From Sphagnum compactum (lineage: Eukaryota; Bryophyta; Sphagnopsida; Sphagnales): a stretch of DNA of 64,000 nucleotides. This document shows positions 34,320 through 46,450 of this stretch, in pieces. The stretch is taken from NCBI GenBank assembly GCA_965153455.1, contig OZ234493.1, forward strand, positions 6,934,213 to 6,998,212. Reading direction: 5' to 3'. Position numbers and translations under genes: made by a program. The stretch's first letter is position 1. Each line of letters begins with the position of its first letter. The notes beneath the pieces were generated by a model. It had not been told where the DNA came from and ran no database searches. It was given only the letters and a program-made list of their open reading frames with translations.

Positions 34320-34905
34320 GCAGGCTCTTCCCTTCCCTCCACCTCTGACCGGCCGCCGCCTCCTCCTCTTCCTCTCTTCCCCTCTCCTGATCCTCTTTCT
34401 TCTATGCGTCCACTGAACTCCCGCACAAACAAAACCTTGAAGAAACAGATCCTCGAAATCAATCAGATTTCCTCCGAATCGGTTGTGCACTTCAGGGTCA
34501 ATCTATTGAAAGCTCGATCTGATGAAGCGCTTTGCATTCGCCGGGTCCCTAAACCCCGCAAAGCTCCCTGATTGATGATTCCCGAAAAACCTAACCCTAA
34601 CCCTAACCCTAACCCTGACCATAACCCTAATGCGCACACGCTCCTTCTGTGTCCCTCTTGTCTCCTCTGTTCGCAGACTCGTGCTTCCGATCCAGCTTTC
34701 GTCTTTCTACCTTTCCTCTTCTTTTTCCTGGTAGCCGTTTCTCTTGTGTTGTTGTGTTGTTTTGTTTCTTGTGCTGTGTGTCTGCTGTTTTTTCTGTTTG
34801 TTTCTTTTTGGCAAGGCAGACGGAAAAACTTAGCCGGAGGGACGGAGGGAGGGAGCAAGAGAGGAACTCTCTGAGAGTGAGAGAAAAGAGAAGACAACAA
34901 GAGAG
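34320..34905. promoter_or_regulatory. Shared TOM7/mtACP promoter region with telomere-like hexamers
   Basis: These 586 bp separate the start codons of two divergent mitochondrial genes. At 34591-34630 the + strand carries four perfect CCCTAA-type hexamers in a row plus two degenerate ones. This is the six-base form, unlike the seven-base TTTAGGG arrays elsewhere in the window. Pyrimidine-rich leader sequence (34640-34830) precedes mtACP. Bidirectional promoter activity is inferred from layout. Confidence 0.65.
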
Positions 34906-36340
34906 ATGCAAGCCGTTAGATCTTCCGTGCTGCAGCATGTCCGTGTGGCTATTGCACCGTTACAGGGGAGGACGCGGCTTCGCCTCCCGGCTCTTCTTGG
35001 AGATGGTTGCTGGCGTTGGTTCGCTGTAGAAAGCCATGCTTCCGGCACTTACCTCGACAAGAATGTCGTTGCCGAGCGTGCCATTTCCGTGGTCAAGAAG
35101 ATGCAAAAAGTCGACGCTAGCAAGGTCTGTCTCAAACACCACTACTACAGGCAGACATGCAACGACTCCTTTGTATTTTCCTTGCTGCATCTTTCCTTGC
35201 GTCTTCTTCCATTTCTTTTTCTATTCTATCGTGCACATTCTTCAGCTTCATCTATCTGCCTTGGCTGCAAAGAATTACTTGGTAAGGCAAAGCAGCTATC
35301 ATCGTATGCTGAATCCAATGGCTTGTTTTCCTATTTCCTTTGCTGGCCTCTTCTACTTCATTTCCTCATGTCTTCTTCCATCTTTCTTTATTCTGTCAGT
35401 ACATATTCTTCAGCTTCATCTATCCGTCTTGGGTGCAAATCAAAATTGCTAGTAAGGCAAGCAGCTATCATCATATGCTGAAATGGTCACCACCAGCTCC
35501 AGATTCAATGATTTCACTAGCTAGACATAGTAAAAAGCAGTAGAAATCAATTGGCGGAAAACATTATTGTATGCTTCTATTAGATCTTGATGAAACCCTG
35601 AATGTCATCATCATGGTCATTGGCATTCTTCACCTTCTCTACAGAAGGAAAAATGGTGTTGCAAATGAGCACAATACATGCTTTGCCTTTCTGTATTGCA
35701 ATCATAGTAATTGGGCTTGACTTCCATGGGTTTCTGTGCTTGACCCTAAGTTCACACTATCACACAATCACATGTGATTCTTACGAGCGGTCATTGGAAC
35801 AAACAACTATCTTAAGATGGGTATTAAAAACTAGAACCCTAGATCTGGACCACTTCAATCCTGCACCCTCACTCCCTTCCAAGCTCAGAATCTGGAGTTG
35901 TTTTGCCTTGTTAGGAGTGGCCTGATGATGATCCAGCACTATAGGGGTTCAGGACGCATAGGGTGTAGAAGAAGTGGGTGGTTGATGCTGATCTTTTTTT
36001 CTTTCTCATTGACTTCTGCCTTTGATATTCGTACTTGACCTGCATGTGTACTGGATGTCGGAAATTTTTTCATTCGCTGGTTATGCTTAGGCTCTTGCAT
36101 AGTTGCATCTAACAACTCACTGAGCAAGGTTAATTCTTTTTCGCTGCTCTTGGGATTTTGCAGGTGACCCCATCAGCACACTTTCAAAACGATTTGGGGC
36201 TAGACAGTCTGGACACAGTGGAGATCGTAATGGCCTTTGAGGAGGAGTTTGGTATTGAGATCCCTGATGCTGAGGCTGACAAAATTACCTCATGTGCTCA
36301 AGCAATTGAGTACATTGCATCTCAACCTCGAGCAAAATAG
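34906..36340 (+). CDS. mtACP: Mitochondrial acyl carrier protein, two exons
   Basis: mtACP carries acyl chains on a 4'-phosphopantetheine arm for mitochondrial type II fatty-acid synthesis, feeding lipoate production; orthologues are also found in respiratory complex I. Exon 1 is 34906-35124 and exon 2 is 36164-36340 (GT at 35125, CAG ending at 36163), joined in phase after VDASK. The product is 131 residues: an Arg-rich, acidic-poor N-terminus ([20 protein letters not shown]) fits a mitochondrial presequence. Helix 1 contains [15 protein letters not shown], then comes the DSLD attachment motif with Ser88 ([16 protein letters not shown]) and the acidic helix [17 protein letters not shown]. 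Length and motifs are complete and no lesion is seen. The leader at 34870-34905 is purine-rich. Confidence 0.95.
35210..35480 (+). repeat. Duplication inside the mtACP intron
   Basis: The intron carries two copies, offset by about 165 bp, of 'attcttcagcttcatctat' followed by AAGGCAA(A)GCAGCTATCATC and ATGCTGAA. The copies lie at about 35238-35312 and 35404-35482. They do not disturb the splice sites. Intron sequence continues to 36163 without other features. Confidence 0.8.
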
Positions 36341-37892
36341 GTCATGGCACCCTTGTGTTTTGCACTCTAGATTTGAGGAGCTGTGGTTTCTCTATCAGAG
36401 TAAATTCTTGTTCACTTCTGCCTACTTGAGAGTAATTGCACAGGACAAGCTTATTAAGATGTATTCCTTTTTGGCCAACAAAATAAAATGTGAATCAGCA
36501 TGTGCTGTACAAAATTGTCACATTTCAGATGTCAAGGTTTAAAGGATGTATTTTTTATCCATCCCTGATTAACACTCAATTTGTAGGATGAGAGTGCCTC
36601 CTACAGTCAGACTTGTATCAACATCACATACATCTTTGGAGCAATTGAAAGAGCAAGTTCAAAGTTGGAAGTTTCTACAGGTGTAAGAGATCAGTTGAGC
36701 TTTGTTACATCATGAGAATGATTTGGTTTTGTCAGGTGGCTGACATGACTACTAAATGCCTGAGAGTGCCATTTACCATTTATTTACATTTCCTCAGATG
36801 GTGATGGGTCATTTTTGTCTGAATACTAACATTTTTGGGTCTCCATGTGATCAATCAGCGTGAAATTGTCACCAGATGTTCACAGCTTGCAATTTGGTTG
36901 GGAGAACTGTCAGTTTTCTCCTTTCAAATCTCTGATTGTTTCCTGTCACTGTCTACTGTTGGAATTATCATAATGGGAATCTAACTGCATAATGTAATGT
37001 GATCGATATTATCACATGTGGGTTAACAGGTGATCAGATGTCATCTTCTTTTTTTTGACTTTGTTCTTGGTGGTAATGATCTCCAGCTCTCTAACGTGTG
37101 TGTGTTACCCTATGCAAACTTTTTTCCTTGTGGGTATGTGTTCAAGGTTGTAGGGCATCATCATATGCCATTCATATGGATTTTTAGGGGCTGGTTTGAC
37201 GACAATAGTTGGCAAGGTTGCCACATGTACATTTGAAGAGGTTTCAGGTGCAATTGTGTAGTGAATTGGGGGCTGTCATTTTCTTGTGTAATATCTGTGA
37301 GAATGACATCCAACGACTGTAGATATTTGAGGAGAAAAGAATGCGATTCTGATTTTGTTCAAAATCCAAGTTGCCAACAGTTTGCAGGGACCATGGCTTG
37401 AAGCTGATGCATAATTTGACTTCAAATGTTCTTCAAAGAGAGGTTTTTTGCATTGAGAAAATTGAAATAACCAGTCCTTGATATCAACTGTGTACTGATG
37501 GCAAGATAGTTCTAGACAAGGCACCCACTCCGGATCTTTTTCATCCCATTTAACAACTAATTAGTTCCTCCAGTCACAGGTGTTGTCATACCAGCTTGAC
37601 AATGCAAATCAAGCAAGGTTAGAGTGGTTACTGGTTGCAGAGAGCACATGCCATGGGGACAAAATTGGAACTAACCTGCCAAGCTCCAGACAGCTGCAAG
37701 AGCTTGAGCATTCCTCTTACTCTCCCTTATTTGAGGTAATACCTGTGGCACCAGACTTCATGGTTTGACATCCCCCTATCTATTGGGAGGAAGTGTTTTA
37801 ACTTCAGTGCTCATACAGCATTAGTATACCCACCTAGTGCAATTTCAAACTTGGTTTCCATTTTATCTCCATTGTCTACCCTTGTGGACTAA
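36341..37892. other. 3' flank of mtACP
   Basis: Presumed 3' UTR and intergenic DNA. Candidate AATAAA-like signals occur at 36481-36487 (AAATAAAA). No further gene is seen. Confidence 0.5.
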
Positions 37893-38261
37893 GAGCATCT
37901 CGAGCAGTGCTGAGTATGTGCCACTGGCAAAAATATTTCTCAGATCTAAGTTTAGTTATTTTACTTTTTTCCAACCCCACTCATAGAACTAAAACTGGGG
38001 CTGCAAATAGGTGGGAGACTACTAACAGCAAAGCACCTGGACCAATCATCATGATTGACCAATCAGAAACAGGGAGCAGCAGTCATATCACATTATTATT
38101 ATACTCTTCTCTGGCAGGTGTAAGGCTTTGCTGTGCCTTTCACCAACCTAGGGAAACTAAATGCTAGGCCAAAACCATTTTGCTAAGCCAAACAGGCATG
38201 TTTTCACTTTTCTTCATCCAATTTGAATGTGCAGGGTCACATACTGAGCACCTGGGTATTC
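37893..38261. mobile_element. MITE copy 3 (inverted, diverged)
   Basis: The left end GAGCATCTCGAGCAGTGCTG follows TAA (37890-37892), and the right end GTCACATACTGAGCACC is recognisable. The interior carries CTGGACCAATCATCATGATT, the reverse complement of the matching part of copies 1 and 2, so this copy is inverted. The right terminus is worn and a matching TAA duplication is not evident. It is older than copies 1 and 2. Confidence 0.72.
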
Positions 38262-39891
38262 TGGACTTTATAGCTCTAAAGACTGAAAGTAGATAAAGGC
38301 CGGCAAATGGTTTGATATTCCATTTATTTTAAAGATCAATTTCATTGTTTCACAACATGCATGTAACCTATCACATGCATTCGGTTGTCAAAATTTCAAT
38401 ATATACACACACACACATATATATATAAGAAAAAAAGCACCGGTTATGGCATTATAAAAAAAAAAATCAAAATTAGTCAAATTTACACTAGAAAAAAAAT
38501 CCCAATTTCTTTGTCAAAAATTAGCAAAATTTTGCTAGGAAACAAAACATTGGCCATAAAAAAAGCACCGGTTATGCATGTTGTGACATAGCATGGAGAT
38601 GGGCGTGCATGTAATGTCTTACCATGGACATGCATTTCAACCTTGAATTAAGTTACTTTGTATCTGATCTCCTGTTTTGCTACTTGTTGAAGTTGTGTGT
38701 GTGTGTGTGTGTGCTCTCAACTTTTGTAATTCTGTTTGTTACTTCTATTATATTAGATCAGGGTGCCTTTCAAGTTTCCTTTTTCTTATAAAAAAGAGGT
38801 TTATATAGTATTACCCGTACTGCCTGATTGGATTCGGCAACAAACTGCCAAATGATTAATTAAATTTTAAATCTTAACTTTGGCAGTTGGTTTTTTTAAT
38901 TCTGAAAATTTTGGCAGATAATAATAATTATAAATAATAATAAATTAATTTCCTTTTTAAATTTGTGTGATAGTCTAGTGTGTGGAGACTGTATTATAGT
39001 CTTCAATTATAGTTGATTTGGTGGTTTGAGAATTTTTTTTTTCCTTAGTTATCTTGAGTGAACTAATACATAGTTAAATGTGTAATAAGGTTTGGTAGAT
39101 TACTGAGAATTTGAGAAGATCAATGGAAATGATAGAAAGGGATCATTATTTTCAATATTTAGTAGAATAGGGTTGTGTGTAGATCTGATTTTATTTATTT
39201 ATTTATTTATTTATTTTCATGCCAGTTGAAATGCTCAAATTGTTTGAAATTTTTTTCTTAAATTATCATGAGTAAACTAACAATTTAATGTGTAATGGTA
39301 GCTATTCACATACAAGATTCTGCCACATTATTTGTGCATTTTTAATTATTTTAATAGCATTGAACCATTTTGATTGGCCCATCAGTTCAAAAAAAGAAGA
39401 GAAAAAAAAAAAGAAACTTTGAAAACTCCCAAAATATAAGTTTCTATATGAAGATGTAATGCCTCTCCTTTGGCAAAGCACATGGAATAAAAAGTGTGAT
39501 GCTATTGAGAACACATTAAGAACTTGGGGAACATGTGGGAACACATAGGAATACAAAAATAAAAATAAAAACATCCCCCCACACAATGCTGCTCCCACCT
39601 CCCCCACCAAAAGGAAAAAAAAAGATGAGCCCTCTTGAGTGCATTTTCAACAATCTCATTGGTTGCATGCAAATTTTATTCTTAGAATTGGTTCTCATCA
39701 TTTTTGGCTTGAACTAGTACCCTTTCCTAAGATTGTAGGTAACTATTGCTACCATTGTTTTCACTAGTGGGTACCCGTGACCTTTGGACATTGTGAAGTC
39801 CCCCGGTTTCTTTAAACCAAGAGAGTCACACACAAAGGCGCAAAGCAGCTATTTTTATTTTTATTTTATTTATGTAATTATATTTATTTAT
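38262..39891. other. AT-rich DNA with microsatellites
   Basis: It contains (CA)n/(TA)n at about 38403-38427, (GT)n at 38695-38713 and (TTTA)n at about 39190-39213. AAGCACCGGTTATG is duplicated at 38436 and 38565. No gene is seen. Confidence 0.55.
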
Positions 39892-40222
39892 CTTGGGAAG
39901 GGGGTTTGGCAGAACCGGCCGACCTCTAAATATACCCAGATGGGGAAAACATAGTTTATTTCGACCCGCACTTGGCGCTGGAACATTTCAGGCCAGGTGT
40001 CTCTCCGCCACCACGACCCGCACCTGGCGCTGGAACAGATCCTTCGAGCGTGTGTCTCTCCGCCACCACGACCCACACCTGGCGCTGGAACATTTCAGGC
40101 CAGTTGCGGCTCATTTCGGGACCTCGTTTCTGTCAGCTACGTCGATTGGTCGAAATAAACTATGTTTTCCCCATCTAGGTATATTTAGAGGCCGGCCGGT
40201 TCTGCCAAACCCCCTTCCCAAG
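39892..40222. mobile_element. GC-rich foldback element with 75-bp inverted repeats
   Basis: The left arm (39892-39966) and right arm (40148-40222) are reverse complements over 75 bp with only two mismatches visible. They begin CTTGGGAAGGGGGTTTGGCA. The 181-bp interior has three tandem copies of a CGACCCGCACCTGGCGCTGG-type unit separated by TCTCTCCGCCACCA. It is markedly GC-rich against AT-rich flanks. No clear target duplication is visible and no protein is credible. I call it a non-autonomous foldback DNA element. Confidence 0.85.
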
Positions 40223-43200
40223 CCCTGTCACAGACAGACAAGTGAATTAATATATAAGATATGTTTTGTTTTCATCCAACTCCATAAAGGTTGGCTACAT
40301 TGTTGTATTTGTTATGGCATTGGGATGATATAGTCTTGTGGGTATGGTTTAAACCTATGAGGGTATATACAAATGGAGCTTTGTCCAACACAAAAGTAGA
40401 GTAAACAAAATAAATCACCCTTGCACAACACACACCATAAAGAGGTCAAGCTTCCAAGTCTTGACTTAAGATTTCCCACATGCTTAAAACATGGTCTTAT
40501 ATCACACAAGCTTAAAGACCTTGTCATAGGGGGACCATTCACCAAGTCATATCTATAGGTAAACAATAACCTTATGAATATTTTTACAACTACAATAATG
40601 TTGGATGTCTTGCATCATAAATTTTTGTATATATATATATATATATGACCATGAAAAAATGAGGATGAAGAAGGAGCCCAATGCTTCACTCATAACCCCT
40701 TAAATACTTGAAGAAAAAGTTGATGATGCATATCCATTATTTTTATGCATGTTTAATGAATATTTGTCATTCATTAACTTGAATCCTATAGGATTTTATC
40801 ACCTACTGGTTTTTGTAAAAAAAATCATGCCTTTCATGAATGAATTTTTTGCCATCATACCCCCCTTAAAATCTAATGATTTTGTCGGATATGAGGTCAA
40901 ATTAATTGACTTTCTTCATGCTTAATGTTTTTAAAACCCAAGATACCAAACTAAAAACATATTTCCCACCTAATCCGTATATAAGTCCAAATAGGTCCCT
41001 AGTCAACAATCCCCACCCATATGGTAACCTAAGGAAGAAAAACCCCAAAGGGGGAAAACAAAAAGCCCCCTTTACAAAGAGAAAAGCAAAAGGAAAGCAA
41101 ATTGGTTACAAATCTAACAAAGGGAACACAATTTGACACCAAAATCATTTAAATTATTTTGAAAAGAGAAGTCATCTAAAAAAATCCGAAGGCAAGTAGA
41201 ACAAAACACCAAGCGATTCAAAGAACTATGAATTTAAAATATTCGAGGGTTTTCGAGGAAGAACACAAAGTGTTTATCAAAGTTCAACAAGAGCAAAGTG
41301 ACTTAAAATGAACTAGAATGGGGTAGGAAAGAACATCATTCAATCACAATGTCAAGGAAGTAGTGTTGAGGCAAAAGAAAAATCCATTAATGTGAGGTAA
41401 GTTATGAGCAAAAAAAAGTGATGATACCATTTCAAGGTGAAAGAAATCTCAACCTTGGTATGCTTGAACAGATCTGATGTAAGCCAATGCTTGTAGTTGG
41501 TGGCCAATGTTGCCATTCTAACTCCATAGTTGTGATCCAAACAATCTTCATATGTTTTTGCATTGAGTATTTACCACCAAAATGCAATAAGAATCTCTTC
41601 AATCAAATGAAAAAAAACATCATGCTTCAAAACATGTCTAGCAATTGCCCTTGATATGACCCATTGAGTCCTGTGTAGGAGTTACACCCCCACAAGATGA
41701 ACAAAATCCCCTAAAATAAATTGTTGGCATTCAATGTCCATGGCTTTGATTGCTTCCCCTTAAAGTCTTTGAACTCTTATGAACGTAGTTCAAGCAAGAT
41801 TCACCCTAAAATTATTTCGAAAGCAATGTTGAAGCATCTTCATTTGACTTGTGCAACATGCTTTACAATTTGCATTAAGACTCATCTAAGCAAACCACGA
41901 GCCAACTAAAGGACCTTTGTTCAAGGTCAACTAGCACAACGTTACAATTTTCTTGGGGCTAGACCAATGCCAAAGATGCTGCTACAAATTATCACATTAT
42001 TTTTTATCAAATCCCATGTTGGATAAATCTTTAAAAATGCCTAAAGTTCTTAAAGGACAACTTTATTTCCAACAATAACCCATCTTTGAAAAATAACCAA
42101 AAAAGAGGGCTTTGCCCAAATTGTGACCTAAGGAAATCCTTTGATGAAGTTAATATGAAAGAGCCAGATTGGACATTTTTTTAATTTGAACCATTTGAGT
42201 TTGGTAGTTCCAAAGGACTCCTTGATTTCATTTGTGTGGACATTTTAACATGCTTCAAATTGACCAAGGGAATACTTAATGAATTTGGACTAAGTAATAA
42301 AGAGAGTTTACCAAAGTTAAATTGTCTTTGAAATTTAGTAACAAATGCAAAAAATCCTTGAATTTTTGACACTCAATATACCTAGTTGAATATTGACCCA
42401 TGTACAAGATTATTTGTTCCACTCACCCAATCATTTAGGCATAAATTATAAGTTGGGAGCCATGTCCCCCAAATCCCATGGGATGTTGTCTTCAAACATT
42501 TGTAATTCAAAAATTGCAACTACAATGCTTTTAATTCCTAGGCTCCAAATTTTTTTCCACGTGAAATGTTCCACATCAAGGGTTCATAGCCACCTTGGCC
42601 TCAATGTCTTGAATTTTGCTAGATTCAACAACACATTCATTCCAAATCATCTACCAACCTTAAAACAAATTGCTAACTTCACCAACCAAAGGTTTTACAA
42701 ATGGAAAAGCCTTTGCAACACAACCAATGTGTTTACATTTCCCACATTGGATTAATAAGCCATATTACAAAATTCATTAGAAGACTATTGCATCAATTGA
42801 ATCACTAATGTCCACCAAAGGAATGTAGATGTTGCATGGAAATCGAATGATATTCACAACCTTGAATGTGATGTCAAGTTTAGTTGGTTGCTTGATAGCT
42901 AAATATGAAACTTCAATATCAAGCACTTGGCCAATCTTTCCTACAAGCGCCTTGAAAGTAGCCATGTAGTTATGTTGCAAAGTTGAAAATTGATATTCAA
43001 AAATTGTGCATTGACTATGTGACAACAAAAATTCCTTTGCCTTCTTTGCCATTTTGAAATGTGGTTGCCATCTTGGAAAAAAAAAACGGAAGCCCATTCC
43101 ACACCATAGTCAAAAACTTTCCTTGTCTCTATAGCATCATCCTTGTTTGAAAAAAATGTTTCAAAAAAGTCACGCATTAGAAGCTAAATACTAACAATAG

Positions 43201-44560
43201 AAGTAGGCAAATGAACTTTCAATCAAAAATCCATTTCTTACTTCAAAAGATGACAACTGATGCACCTTCCAATAACCATTCAATGGCCTAAACTCCTTCA
43301 TTTTCACAAATCACTAGGATGGAAGAAAATTCAAAATTGTGTTGTATTTCCTAAATCAATTCAATCAACAATGAACCTTGAATGTCCTCTTGACAAAAAA
43401 CAAACCTTGATTTATTACTTAAGACTTTTTTATTCTTTAATAACCAAGGTATTAAGGAAGTTTTATGTTCAAATCATGGAGTCATATTTTATTGACCTTT
43501 GTAATTCTTTTGACAAACACAGCCCTTCCCTTCTTAATGTTGTCCTTATTTTTGTGAATTGGCGAGAAAAACAACCTCTACGAAAGCGGCTTCTATTTTT
43601 AACATTGTTGAATCGCTAAAAGCCATGTCTTTGATTTCGCACGCATATTATAAATTGAAGTCCCTTGACTATGGGGCCATCAAAATTGAATTTGTGAATT
43701 ACATTCACACAAAATTCAACGATGACATATTCTTTGAGCTTTTTTTTGTTCACCATCCATTGAGACATTCCAAACAATTGTAAGGTATGGACAAGAAATA
43801 TGATGGTCATGTTTGGTGCAAGTTGTAGACAAGCGACATTGAAAATTCATTTGGTTTGGGCTTTAGAATGACAAAAAGCTTTAGTCATTTATGTTATCAG
43901 AATGATTTTGTCTTTTGTTTCAACATTCTTTTGCTTGCAATGAAGTTATTTAGAGTGGCAATTATTCCCAACTTCCAAAATTTGGGCATTGTCTTCTGAA
44001 ATCTTTGATTTGTACCATCAGTTGTAAGTTTTGTGATTCCTCACCCATGTCTATAAATTTGCAGTCACCAAATTTATTATGTTGTTCACAAATTTCCAAA
44101 TCTTCAAGAGCAATGATCCACTTGGGCATCCATGCACATCCAATTGCAAAAGGCAAGTGTAAATATTCTTTCAAGGATATGAAGAACATGGTTGTAAACA
44201 AGGTCTATTGCACTCCAACTACTACAACCTTGGATATTGCTTTGTTAACGAGTAAGACATTTCTTTCTCGTCACTTGTTCAATGAAGATGGGGAAGGTGG
44301 AGCTTTTAAATGGTGAAAAACTAAATCAAACTTTGCTAAAGTTTGCTCCTTTGTGCTCCTTTAGCATACGCAATTTGATTATGTCATTAAAGCATTCTCT
44401 TGGGAACTCGGGCTCCATTGGTTGTATTCTAAAATTGAAGGCAATATCTGGTTGCGACTATATTCAATACAATTGTTTTCCTGGTCAAAGGGTTGAGGAA
44501 AAAAAATTGTTCAAGATGTATGTTAATGGTGTTGGCTCCAAATTTGATTTGGTCTAACGA
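40223..44560. other. AT-rich, decayed transposon-like DNA
   Basis: There are many frames of 60-120 codons on both strands, none with a recognisable domain. A (TA)n tract lies at about 40628-40647. The minus-strand frames at 42777-43177 look like one worn coding stretch read in two frames (IETRKVFDYGVEWASVFFF and neighbours). I could not assign it to a family. Confidence 0.45.
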
Positions 44561-46450
44561 GTGCAACTAAGTTATGAATTGCAAAATGTGTGGATGATGT
44601 TTGATCATGTAAAACATGTTCAAAGATGGATGACCATGGCCTATCATGTTTATGACCTGATCTATTATAAAGTCATGACGAATGTGGTTTATGACATACA
44701 ATTTGAGGACATGAAACCTTCATGCATGATGTGGAAGAAACTCAATGTAGTTGTTATTAGAAAGGGATGGGTACATTCGTGTTCAAAAGGTTCATAGCGG
44801 ATATTGTGCAAGTAAAATGGAATGTTGTTTGGATTATTTATGGGATTGAAGATCCTATGGTCAAAATGGTTGACAAAGAATGAACGTGTTTATTCCTTTG
44901 GACTTAATTTTTTAACAGACACATAAAACAATTGATTGCACTAGAATTCCATGAGCAACACAAAACCTTCTATTATGAATACAAAAAAACCATGACCTTG
45001 GAGGAAGTTGACATTCGATATATTACCATTTGGTATTGGTGGTAGTTGTTAGGAGTTGCCAACAAGGGCACCATTCACGAGTTCAACAATTGGCTCAACT
45101 TCTAACACTTTCATGTGCAATAATGGGGAGGCTTCATGTTGGATGTAAATTCTTCCAAAGTACTATATTCAACTTATAATTTCCATCTATCTTCCTTGAG
45201 TTCTAACTTCATTATTTTGATGTCCATGTATAAATTCTCTTTGGAGGAGGAAGTTGATATGTCGACTTGTAATTTATCCAAAACAATCCCTAACATTTAA
45301 CTCCAACAATCTAAGAAGAGGGGTATTTTGCCTCCTTGCGCAACGTTCGATGATTTTGTGCAAACATTCAATTTGTGCAAACATTCAAATTATCATCATT
45401 ATATTATGTCTTCTTACAAGGTGGTGCATTTAGGATTGCTCCAGACAAAAATGAATTGTGATTTCATAAAATGAATCAAATTGGAAACTCAATGCAAATT
45501 GTTGTTGTAGTTGCATAGTACATTTCAAACTCTAGTGTTTTGGTTAAAATATTGCATTTGGAAGGTGAGGAATGTGATTGGATCAATTAAACGCAAGGCA
45601 AACCTTCCACTTGGGTTAGAAACAAATTCACATCAACATGATTGAGTGAACTTTTCTCATCTAAAAGTGGCCAATACATTAGCACCAATCAACCAGTCGT
45701 CAGTTGTGGATGTGGGGGAGACTAGCAGCCTTATGCCTTTTGTCACACATAATGGTGTGAAGGTCCTTGAGTGCTTTTCTAGTGAGGGTATTTGGTGAAC
45801 TGAATGATGTCCCCCCAAGTCTAACACTCACTATTTGGCATTGCAAAAAAAATTAAACATTACTACAATGAAAAAATCATTTCAAAACAAATAGATCATG
45901 GTATTCCTACTTTGTGTTATGTTGGTGACTGGTTTGTAGCCAAGGGCGCATCAATTGAATTACATAAGTTTTGGTTTTGTCATGATGACCTTAATCGTTG
46001 TGTGGGAAGGACAAGTAGGAAATATGCACTTGATAGGCCAACCTTACCTTCATTATGGCATGTACAAGCAGGGACATATTTCATTCAAATTGAGGTGGTA
46101 GCATTATAAAAAGTTGGTTTTTGCTCTCAAAGAAGCCAAGATGTCCCCTCGTTAATCAAGTTCAGGACGACATATTTACATCCCTAAACCAATTTTCAAC
46201 ATGTGCCCCTCAAAATTTGTTTGGTGATGTTATTTTTGCCCATGTCTACAAGCCATTGGATTTCAAAGCTTGGCCCAAATCAAGGAATGGGATGAAGATA
46301 TGTTGTCCCAACACGTTCAAATTATCCTCTTTCCAAGAAAACAAGTGAGAGGTGGGACAAGCTCTTGAAGCCACATTACAAACTCCCATAACCTTTCCTC
46401 CTTTGGGATATGGATGGATTTACCACCTCCTTTCAAGACAGCCAGAAAAT
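44561..46450 (+). pseudogene. Decayed coding relic, family unknown
   Basis: The + strand reads as protein-like sequence for long stretches when stops and frame changes are ignored. Examples are WMTMAYHVYDLIYYKVM and VRKGWVHSCSKG-like sequence near 44620-44795, then GETSSLMPFVTHNGVKVLEC at about 45715-45775. Several stops are TGA or TAA at positions where a Trp, Arg or Gln codon would fit, as expected from C-to-T decay. It is probably a dead transposon gene. I do not recognise a domain and give no function. Confidence 0.4.

Noticed and set aside
34463-34900. 145-codon minus-strand frame in the TOM7/mtACP spacer
   Set aside because: It includes a GLGLGLG stretch produced by the telomere-like hexamers and otherwise Arg/Lys-rich low-complexity sequence; it overlaps a clear intergenic promoter.
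38349-38585. Foldback around CACAACATGCATG
   Set aside because: The arms are about 16-20 bp with gaps and the interior is AT-rich; too weak to call as an element.
39893-40333. 146-codon frame across the foldback element
   Set aside because: Both strands are open because the element is GC-rich and symmetric; the peptide repeats follow the DNA repeats.
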